Source: Rhizomys pruinosus
Taxonomy: Eukaryota; Chordata; Mammalia; Rodentia; Spalacidae
Length of the DNA stretch: 64,000 bases
Direction: 5' to 3'
NCBI GenBank assembly: GCA_009823505.1
Contig: VZQC01011939.1
Span: 2,831,135-2,895,134 of the forward strand
The position numbers were made by a program, and so were the translations under genes. Below are positions 55,960-64,000 of the stretch, piece by piece. Positions within the stretch are counted from its first letter, which is position 1, and the number at the start of each line of letters is the position of its first letter. Under the pieces are notes generated by a model, which had not been told where the DNA came from, did not search any database, and saw nothing but the letters and a program-made list of their open reading frames with translations.

Positions 55960-56241
55960 GTTATTTTTAGGACCAGTTCTCACAAGAGCTGGAATTTATG
56001 GCCAGCATTCACAGAGCACACGGAGATGTCCCACTCCCTCCAGAAACTGTCAATCAGGGACCTCGCTTCCTCTTTCCCTGGTCAAGACACTTAAAGGGCC
56101 TAGCCAGACGCCATTTTGCTGCTGGCTGCTCTGCTCCACTTTAAAGCCCAGTCCTGGCTATCCCTGCAGTAAACTTTCTGAGAGTGCCTAAGCCTGGTGT
56201 CTTTTTTTTTTATTTGGGGTCACACCTACACAAACCTAACA
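55960..56241 (+). mobile_element. Solo retroviral-type LTR (partial ends)
   Basis: CTTTAAAGCCCAGTCCTGGC, then AGTAAACTTTCTGAGAGTGC, CTAAGCCTGGTGTC with T10, and TTTGGGGTCACACCTACACA ending AACCTAACA. This has the order of promoter, poly(A)-signal-like word and U5 of a gammaretrovirus-like LTR. The left boundary is uncertain and no internal region follows. Confidence 0.55.
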
Positions 56242-56956
56242 GTTATAGTCGGCTAGAATACAGTGATACATTGGCTGGTTGCCTGTGTCTTGTTTGATCT
56301 TGCTTTCCTGACCAAGGACACCAGGCATCATTTTTTATTTTTTACCACAGTATTCTCCAGCATATGAAAGGTGAACAATAGTTACTAAATAAATGCTGGG
56401 GTTGGATACAAAACATATGTAACAATTAACATTTCCCAGAATGCCTAAACACCTTTCATTACCACTGGCTTGACCTTAAAGCAAGGTAGTGTAAACATAT
56501 TCAAAGGCAGGTGCACATGGGCCCTGCCCATCCAGCTGAGGGCTGTGGCTGCTGCTACAAAGTAGGACTCTGCAGGGAGGTGCTGCAGGGAGGGGCAGGA
56601 CACTGAGCCCCTTGGGTTCAGCTATGCACTGTGCAGAGCTCATACAAGTCCCACCTTGAAGGCTGTTCAATATGCTTCTAAACAAGCCATCTGAAAATCC
56701 TTATGGGGAAACAAAACAAAAAGTAGAAATTCAACCAAATCAATTTATGAGATGGGAAAATAGTTCCCCATTTGGAACACCTCCATTTCCTGCAGGGAAA
56801 AATGCCTGCCTGTGTTTATTAGCGTCCAAATGAATAATGTTTGATGTTCCAATTATAATTTGGAACACACTGAAAAAAACTAGGCAAATCATGGCAATAT
56901 TTATGAATGTTTACTTCTTTTCCTTTCTCTTGTAGTGGTATGAAGAGATTATCTTA
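56242..56956. other. Unique intergenic DNA
   Basis: About 715 bp with nothing recognised. Confidence 0.5.
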
Positions 56957-56972
56957 AAAGTTATAATTTTGC

Positions 56973-57134
56973 GCTTGGTATGGTGGTGCACGTGTTTAAT
57001 CCTAGCACTCGGAAGGCAGAGGCAGGTGGATCTTTGTGAGTTCAAGGCCAGCCTGGTCTACAGAGTGAGTTCCAGGACAGCTGGGACTACAGGGAGACCC
57101 TGTCTCGAAAAGACCAAAAAGCAAAACAAAACAA
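56973..57134 (+). mobile_element. B1 SINE
   Basis: GCTTGGTATGGTGGTGCACG ... GAGACCCTGTCTCG, tail CAAAACAAAAC. AAAAGTTATAATTTTGC (56957 on) and AAAAGTTATATTTTGC (57135-57150) form the target duplication, one A different. Confidence 0.94.
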
Positions 57135-57150
57135 AAAGTTATATTTTGCA

Positions 57151-58894
57151 TCCATGCATCAAGATGAGAATGAAGAGGAAAGGCACTGGGGAGTTGTTTA
57201 TATGTGGAGGCTGTGCCACAGGAAGATCACCGAGAAACCGTCTCAGCTCAGCTCACTGTCTCCTCCATATATCCATTTCTAGTCTTTCAAAGTGAGAACT
57301 TTGATATAGGAAATGGACAAGATAAGCCTGATCACCCCCAAGCACTTTTCCAGATCCACAACTTCATTTTCACAGGGGACTTAATCACCAGTCCACCCAC
57401 AGCTCATCACCAGGAACACAGAGGTACAGTGAATCCAAGCCTGGGAAGCTGAAGCCCAAGTAACACAGCACATGTTTTGACAACTCTTACACTGGATTTT
57501 TTTTCTTTAGTGCCCTGTAACAGAAGTGTGGTGTGTAAACCTTCCTGATGACAGACTTTCTGATGCAGTAGAGCTTGAATATACTTCAGCGTGGTCCACA
57601 CTGTGCCACAGAAACGTTCTGATCTAAATCCTCAGAATGTGGCTGAGTGGCCATCATCCGCATGAAGCTGAGAAGGCTGCTTCCCGGCAGCCACAATGCT
57701 GGTGGCCGACCCCTCACAGCAGCACGTATCAGATCCATTTTTCAGGAACCCTGCCAAACAAGAGTGGACCCCCCAGGCCTGGAGGAGAAGAATAGAAAGG
57801 AAGGCCATGTGAACTGAAGTTCCCAGGAAAAAAAAGCTATAACCATGTTAAAGATTCTACAAAGTTGATTGACTGATTAGAATGTCCAATATTATGGAGA
57901 GCTGGAATTTTGTAGGTACTAAGCCAAATTTTCTTAGGTTATCTTTGCCCACCTCTTTGTTTGACTTAACATTCTGACTATAAGGTAAGTCCTTTGGGAA
58001 TGTACAAATGTACCCCCAGCTTCCCTTTAAGTTTCCACCCAAAGGCTAAGGATGTCATCAGATAGCATGTGAAATCAGAGCAGAGATTTCCCACTTTACT
58101 ATAACCTGATGGTTCATCCAATGCATTTAAAAGGTGTCTTGGCTTATGATTTGCCTGTTACTAAAAAATTTCATGAAACTTACCACTTTGGAACACAGTA
58201 TTTGAAGTAACCTGAATCATTGTTCTGAAATCACAGTCATTCACATTTGGCTGAAAAATAAACTCTCTTATTCCCTTTTATGTGAGATTTGTATAGACAA
58301 TCACATCCTATGGGACAGAGTCCTACAAAAGCACATGCCCAGAACAATATAAATCTCTGCTGAGGGCCACTGAGAGGTCCCCACAGAAGTTCTATGGAAT
58401 CTGCTAACACTCGAATATTTGCCGTTATGAGAGTATCCACTGGGTTTGGAAACTATCATGGGGATCGTTGCAATGTCTGTTAGCTTGAAATAAGCCTTCC
58501 TGTCCAGGTAAGTACTGGAGAAGATGAAGTGATACCAATTGTCCCTTCTATGGGTGTATAAAGATGGATGTCCTCTAAATAGATGTAGTTTCTGCATGAA
58601 TGCTTTTTGCAATCAAAGGAATGTGATCTCTGCATTTGAGACTGATGCTTGTTGACAGTCCTGTGTGTGTGCTCACAGGACGCAAGCCAAGCTCTGCAAA
58701 GTTATTATGAACAAACAGATACATCACATTCGTGTTTCATCATTCAATAATGTGCACTTAAAAATAATGATGGCCATATATGTTTAATATATTAATTAAA
58801 TACAGTACTATTTAGGAATAAATAATAGAACTTGAATCAAATGCTCTGATACTATGTAAAACATTGGTATTTTTGTTCAGGACTCATTCAAATA
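57151..58894. other. Unique intergenic DNA
   Basis: About 1.7 kb. A 103-residue minus frame at 58301-58612 is open from an ATG but I recognise no family and see no splice context. Nothing else stands out. Confidence 0.45.
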
Positions 58895-59114
58895 AAGGGT
58901 GTGCTGGTTATTTTCCATTGGCTTGAACAAACTAGAGTCACTTGGGAAGAGGGAACCTCAACTGAGGAATTTCATGTTTCAGACTGGCTGGTGGGCTTAT
59001 CCGTGAGGCAGTTTCTTAATTGCTAATTGATGCAGAAAGACCCAGCCCACTGGGAGAGGTGCCATCCCTACCCAGGTGGGCCTGGGCTGTGTAGGAAAGA
59101 CAGCTGAAGCAAGC

Positions 59115-60309
59115 AACCCTGAGGGAAAAGAGCTACACAGGGGGGATCTCTATACCCGACTTCAAACTATACTACAGGGCTATAGTCATAAAAACAGCTT
59201 GGTACTGGCACAAAAACAGACCTGTTGACCAATGGAACAAAACTGAAGATCCAAACTCAAGCACATACAATTCCAGCCATCTCATATTTGACAAGGGGGC
59301 CAAGAAGACACAATGGAGAAAAGACAGCATCTTCAGCAAGTGGTGTTGGCAAAACTGGATCACCACTTGTAGAAGAATGACATTAAACTCCTACCTCTCA
59401 CCCTGTACAAAAGTCAACTCCAGATGGATCAAAGACCTCAACATGAAACCCCAAACTCTGAAGGTGATAGAAAAAGTTGGCAGCAGACTACAAGGCATAG
59501 GCATAGGAAAAGACTTCCTAAATCAGACAGCAGCTGCACAAGAATTAAGGTTGACAATTGACAAATGGGACCTCATTAAACTCAAAAGCATCTGTATATC
59601 AAAAGAAACAATCAAGGAAGTGAAGAGAAATCCCACAGAGTGGGAGGAAACCTTCACAGCAGAAACATCTGACAAAGCATTGATTTCCAGAATATATAAA
59701 CTACTCAAAAAACAAAGAAGAAAGAAAACAAATGACCCACTCAATAGATGGAGCAAAGAGCTGAACAGAGACTTCACAAGTGAGGAATTAGAGATGGCTG
59801 AGAAACAACTTAAGAAGTGCTCAACATCACTAATCATTAAGGAAATGCAAATCAAAACCACTTTAAGATATTATCTTACTGATAAGACTGGTTAGGATCA
59901 AGAAAACAAATGATACCAAGTGCTGAGGAGGTTGTGGGGAAAGAACACTCATCTACTGCTGGTGGGAATGTAAACTCATACAGCCACTATGGAAAGCAGT
60001 GTGGAGAACCCTTGGAAGACTTGGAATGAACTTGTCACCTGACCCAGCCATACCACTCCTGGGCATGTACCCCCAAGACTCACCCCACCACAGAGATACG
60101 TGCACAGCCATGTTTATTTCAGCTCTCTTCACAATAGCAAGGGGCTGGAACCAGCCCAAGTGCCCCTCAACTGATGAGTGGATAGAGAAAATGTGGTACA
60201 TTTACACAATGGAATTCTATGCAGCAGTGAAGAAAGATAACATCATGAGCTTTGCAGGTAAATGGCTGGAGCTAGAAGATATCATGCTGAGTGAAGTAAC
60301 ACAGTCCTA
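59115..60309 (+). pseudogene. L1-C ORF2 C-terminal part
   Basis: Open plus frames at 59377-59895 and 59999-60310 show NQTAAAQELRLTIDKWDLIK, EEVKRNPTEW-like sequence, [20 protein letters not shown] and KMWYIYTMEFYAAVKKDNIM. The Cys-rich region around 59910-59990 lies between the two frames and has frameshifts. The frame ends at a TAG formed at the junction with the 3' module. Confidence 0.85.
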
Positions 60310-60476
60310 GAACATGATGGTAATGAAGTCATTCCCTAACTGTAAATTCGAGCCAACTGTTATAGAGGTAATCCCTTATAAAACCAGTAAAACTGCTTTC
60401 TTTAATTGACTAATAAACATAGGAACTGTGAAAAGGATTATTCTCTATTCAGAACCAAATATAATACTAAAGTCTT

Positions 60477-60624
60477 CTTTTTTTTTTTTTGAGACAGGGT
60501 CTCCCTGTAGCCCCAGCTGTCCTGGAACTCACTCTGTAGACCAGGCTGGCCTTGAACTCACAAAGATCCACCTGTCTCTGCCTCCCGAGTGCTAGGATTA
60601 ATGACGTGCGCCACCACACCTGGC
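60477..60624 (-). mobile_element. Young B1 SINE nested in L1-C
   Basis: Inverted B1 (T12, GAGACAGGGTCTCCCTGTAG, GTGCTAGGATTAATGACGTG, GCGCCACCACACCTGGC). A perfect 14-bp target duplication AATACTAAAGTCTT lies at 60463-60476 and 60625-60638. Confidence 0.96.
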
Positions 60625-61991
60625 AATACTAAAGTCTTTTTAAGATGTGCAATTAAGCAAAATATATTAATACAGGAGAGCTCTGATATCAGCAATGGAT
60701 TATTCTGCCAAGGAGATGTTGGCCAGGGGATCCAAGCCCCACCCCCAAAAGGTAAAGGTTTTTTGCCTGTAAACTGGGATACCTGCAAGAAAAATGGCGG
60801 TAAGGCCCTGCTGTTGAAGACCTGGTGTAAGCATGGGAAAGATGTTGTGAGACCTCACTTGCAAGTGTACAGTTGTCCTCTGGAATGCCAGAGAGTGTTA
60901 CCAAAGGCCACAAAATCAATGAAGAAAATATTGGTCTCCTTGAGTCAAGCAAGACTCTTCCTCACCTGCCTGGAAATACTGTGCAGAAGTGGCAGCCATA
61001 TGTCTGTATATCCCAAATCTAATTGGCTATTAGCTCTCTCCTTGGAGGAATAATTCACAGCCGATGCCACAAGCTTACATCCTCTAGTGGTTAGGAGATG
61101 TTATAAGCCACAGTAAGACCTTGTCATCTTTTACAGAAAAACTATAATTCATGGATTAGCATGCCATCAAAACATCTGTGTCTATACCAAAATAACCTAC
61201 CATAATAATTAGTACTGTTTAATTGCCTATATATCTAAGTGCTTGTGCTTCATTAGTAGGATTGAAAGGTTATTCCTGGACCAACTGTCAGCCCATGAAA
61301 GGAAACAGCTAGAAGTGACCAGAGTCCAAGACAACAGCTCCAGAGAAAGTAGACTATTTTGCTTCTCGCCCACTGTGCCCCTTTTCTAAGCCTAGGGAAC
61401 AATCTGCAGAAGAGGGGGCATGGTAGAATGTAAGGGCTGCGATTGGGGTGAATGGTGAAACTACAGCAATATAGACTGGACACTTATTTGATCAACATGA
61501 TTGTATATGCAAGCCCCTCCAGCTGGATGGTGGGAGCCTTAGGCTGTGTGGGTTTGGGTATAGCTGCTTGCAAATTGGTTTTACATGAAGGATGCTTGTA
61601 CTCATAACTTATTACTTATTGTTAAACAAATGGTATCACTCATCTGTGGATGCTAGCACCAATTACCTAATTGTATGGCAAACTGAGCAACGTCAATGTG
61701 ATCTGAAAACAACTGTGCTCTTATATTGTGAATCACTTAAAATATAATAAATAAAATAAAATAAAAGGAAAAATAGCTGAGCAAGCCAGGGAAACAAGCC
61801 AGTAAGCAGCTTTTCTCCGTGGTCTGCACTTCAAACTCCTGCCTTGAGATCCTGCCCTGACCTCCTCTGATGATGGTTTGTAAACTGAAAGCCAAATAAA
61901 TCTTCCCTGCCTCCCAAATTGGTTTTGGTTAGTGTTTTATCACAGCATCAGAAAAGTAACTAATACAAAGGGAATTTTGCAAGTAAGACTT

Positions 61992-62103
61992 AACAGGAGG
62001 CAAAGGCAGACAGATCTTTGTGAGATCAAGTTCGTCCTGGTCTACATAGTGAGTTCCAGGCTAGCTGGGGATACAAGGAGACCCGATCTCAAAAAAGAAC
62101 CAA
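61992..62103 (+). mobile_element. B1 SINE, 5' truncated
   Basis: GGCAAAGGCAGACAGATCTT, CCTGGTCTACATAGTGAGTT, GGAGACCCGATCTCAAAAAA. The first third of B1 is missing. Confidence 0.88.
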
Positions 62104-62125
62104 ATAGGACTTTAGACCCAAGGCT

Positions 62126-62212
62126 AGGGGTTGGAGAGATGGCTCAGCCATTAAGAGCACTGACTGCTCTTGCAGAGGACCCGGGTTCAATTCCCAACAC
62201 CCACATGGTAGC
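62126..62212 (+). mobile_element. Tailless B2 head with 13-bp target duplication
   Basis: 87 bases: GGGGTTGGAGAGATGGCTCA, TTAAGAGCACTGACTGCTCT, GGGTTCAATTCCCAACACCC, ending ACATGGTAGC. There is no B2 3' half and no poly(A). A perfect 13-bp duplication TAGACCCAAGGCT flanks it at 62113-62125 and 62213-62225. Confidence 0.93.
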
Positions 62213-62225
62213 TAGACCCAAGGCT

Positions 62226-63934
62226 GATCATTACCCAACCTGTTTCCTCATCTGAAACAAAGAAATAATGGTAAATGGAATCAGGACCCAAGTCATGTGC
62301 AGTTTAATGTGTCACTACCATGTATTGGTAATTTTGGTTCCCAGTTTATACCTGATGCCTTAGTGTTTTGTCTATAAATTATTTGATTTGGGGAATTATT
62401 CCTGCTTCCAAATCCATGTACCCCAATGTGTACTGCAAGTAAACACAAGAAAACAGAAACTGGAAGTGCATCCCATAGCACAGGGCTATTTTAGTGCCTG
62501 GATATGTGTGAACTCTGCCCGGGTAGTCACTGATGAGAACACAAATCATCACCACATGTCTTCTGTTGACACTACCCAGAAGCGTGGTACCTCATCCCTC
62601 CCTCCCTACAATGCATTAGCACAACACTGCTTAAGTCCAGATGGGTTCCTTCTTGCTCCCTGGCTCTGCCCACAGGCTCCTGACTCAGCACAGCCCACCA
62701 TCTGGCCAGAATCCCCTTCCCCCCCCCTCCCCGGAGCACTCAAAATTGTGATGCCTGTTGCCCTGGGAACAGCTGCACCTACCCTGGCCTCTTGTTACCC
62801 ATTGGGACACTCCTGGAGAGCCAGAATGGCTGTCTCCTCTCTCTCTAGTAATTTCCCCTGCTCTCTCTTCCTAGGATCTCTCAGTGTAGCATTTTTTGGG
62901 TCCTTCTCACATTTCAGAAACTCGTGTTTCTAACTTCCGCCTATCTACAGCTCAAACTTGTTGGAGTCCAAATAAGCAAACATGCAAAAAAAATTCTATT
63001 CTACAAAGGACAGAAGAAACTATTGTTTGGACATTTTCAGGCATGTGGCTTCAACTCTGCCCCAGGCCCTCATTCATGCAGAGGACATGCGTTGGCAATT
63101 TGAGTACACTGTGTCAACAGGAAGGCCAAACTGAACAGAAGCCCAAGGAAGAGTCAGGAGTTCTCTGCCTCCCAGTCCCCTGATAACACATACTGGGTGG
63201 TTCAGAGACAGTTCTGTGGGTGCCACCCCTCCCCCCACAACGTTGTTTCCTCCTCTAGGATCCAAGTGAGGGTGTCGCACCCTTTGTTGGTCTGGTGTAT
63301 TTGATAGGTTTTCTAGCCTTCTTTTCCTAATATGGCTATAATATGCCCATGTATAATGGTCCCAATGGACTCTGGAAAGTTTATAAGCTGGTGTGTCTTT
63401 TTATTATTGGGAGTAAGTTATGTGTCAGTGCTTCAAGAGTAATTCTGGACTGGTGTTGCTTTTGAAATGTACAACTAGGTGCAGACTCATCCTGCCTTTA
63501 CATTTATCCTTAAAATGGAGCCAAACGTGTGGGAAGAGTGGAGTCACCAGAGCAGGGCCCAGCCTGAAAGCCAGTTTCACACAATAGGGAGCCACTTAGA
63601 GCAGGGCACAGCCTGATCTGCACAGGCGCTTTCCCTCCTTCATTTTTGTAGTAGCCTCTTATCCTTAGAAAACTTACTTTCAAAATGCTGTTATGGAAGA
63701 TCAGAGGGAGTTACAAAAGACACAGGAGATTGCAAGCTGCTGGTACTTTAAAACAAAACATTTGTGGCTTGGCTCTATGTGTATCTGACAAAAAGAACAT
63801 TGCTGTCTTGATGCAGCAAGCTCCTGAGGACGACAAGGTGGATGTGTGAGCTTCCTCTGTGCTTCCGTGAAGCCAGCACCTGCTTTTAGTGTGGACGTGA
63901 GCTGACTGAGGGGAGCACACAGGCTTCACACTCA
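62226..63934. other. Unique intergenic DNA
   Basis: About 1.7 kb. A plus frame of 181 residues (62388-62933) starts at an ATG and is Ser/Pro/Leu-rich in its middle, with no signal peptide, domain or splice context. C9/C7 runs lie near 62700-62710. I see no supported gene. Confidence 0.45.
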
Positions 63935-64000
63935 GGGTTCCTTCACACCTGGGGTCCTTCACACCCAAGGTCCTTCACTCCCAGGGTTCCTTCACACCCA
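63935..64000. repeat. 16-bp minisatellite, cut by window end
   Basis: TCCTTCACACC recurs at 63939, 63955, 63971 and 63988, a 16-17-bp period, with spacers of the type TGGGG, CAAGG and CAGGG. At least four units are visible and the array runs off the window. Confidence 0.85.

Larger units (their letters stand above)
59115..61766 (+). mobile_element. L1-C: 5'-truncated L1 with long 3' UTR
   Basis: It begins in ORF2 (GAGGGAAAAGAGCTACACAG) and ends in AATAAAATAAAATAAAA. GGAAAGACAGCTGAAGCAAGC (59094-59114) and GGAAAAATAGCTGAGCAAGC (61767-61786) are the target duplication in the hAT-like host, three differences apart. Inside, ORF2 runs to 60309, then a 1.3-kb 3' UTR module (about 60311-61610), then ATCACTCATCTGTGGATGCT-type tail. 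Because one target duplication brackets it all, the 3' module is part of the same inserted RNA. Confidence 0.88.
58895..61963 (+). mobile_element. Rodent hAT-like repeat split by L1-C
   Basis: Left part 58895-59114: TGTGCTGGTTATTTTCCATT, AACAAACTAGAGTCACTTGG, GGAACCTCAACTGAGGAA, CAGCCCACTGGGAGAGGTGC. Right part 61767-61963: GCAAGCCAGGGAAACAAGCC, AGCCAAATAAATCTTCCC, TAGTGTTTTATCACAGCATC, GTAACTAATAC. Together they match one abundant rodent repeat (URR1-like hAT, from memory). ATAAAGGG and TACAAAGGG at the ends may be the 8-bp target duplication. Confidence 0.65.

Noticed and set aside
58301..58612. 103-residue minus frame
   Set aside because: The composition is protein-like, but there is no convincing acceptor, donor or poly(A) signal and no recognised family.
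62388..62933. 181-residue plus frame, the longest outside repeats
   Set aside because: No domain, signal peptide, conserved motif or splice context, and Ser/Pro/Leu-rich composition. One such chance frame is expected in GC-moderate DNA of this length.
1..64000. tRNA genes from A/B-box matches
   Set aside because: Every A-box and B-box pair I found sits in a B2, B3, B4 or related SINE head, not in a cloverleaf-forming tRNA gene.

Overview
The window looks like a gene-poor, retrotransposon-rich stretch of nuclear DNA from a myomorph rodent. It has B1, B2/B3 and B4 SINEs, L1 elements of several ages (one with a tandem-monomer 5' UTR), an intact MaLR-type LTR retrotransposon and rodent hAT-like repeats. 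B1, B2 and B4 together point to the mouse/rat/hamster/vole branch; the exact species cannot be told from what I see. There is no bacterial or viral gene organisation, no CpG island, and no tRNA or rRNA gene. Almost all open frames are chance frames or lie inside repeats.

Layout. 0-4 kb: SINE debris and microsatellites. 4.2-10.3 kb: a minus-strand L1 (L1-A) with 5' UTR monomers, broken ORF1 and ORF2, a deleted ORF2 tail, a solo MaLR LTR and a 51-nt poly(A) retro-insertion. 10.3-20.5 kb: mostly unique DNA with SINEs and a candidate plus-strand terminal exon at 16.46-16.59 kb with a poly(A) signal. 20.53-22.58 kb: a complete MaLR provirus with two LTRs, PBS-like and polypurine sites and a 5-bp target duplication. 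23.9-26.7 kb: SINEs, including two B2-head/B1 composites. 27.34-32.32 kb: a twin-primed L1 (L1-B, 5' part inverted) with a target duplication and nested B2 and B1. 33.6-35 kb: an L1 3' UTR fragment (L1-D). 35.57-35.84 kb: a candidate minus-strand terminal exon with stop and AATAAA. 36-47.7 kb: old repeats, L1 3' ends, B1 copies and a 121-bp tandem duplication. 48.97-51.53 kb: a phase-compatible pair of candidate plus-strand exons ending in a stop. 53-58 kb: an ancient L1 and an LTR. 58.9-62 kb: an hAT-like repeat split by an L1 (L1-C), itself split by a B1. 62-64 kb: a tailless B2, unique DNA and a minisatellite cut by the window end.

Possible host genes appear only as 3' terminal pieces: one plus-strand gene ending near 16.7 kb, one minus-strand gene ending near 35.6 kb, and one plus-strand gene ending near 51.5 kb. 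I do not recognise any of the three, and each needs comparison with proteins or transcripts. The most informative content is the retrotransposon record: nested insertions, target-site duplications, twin priming and modular L1 3' UTRs. I found no convincing new defence, biosynthetic or mobile system.
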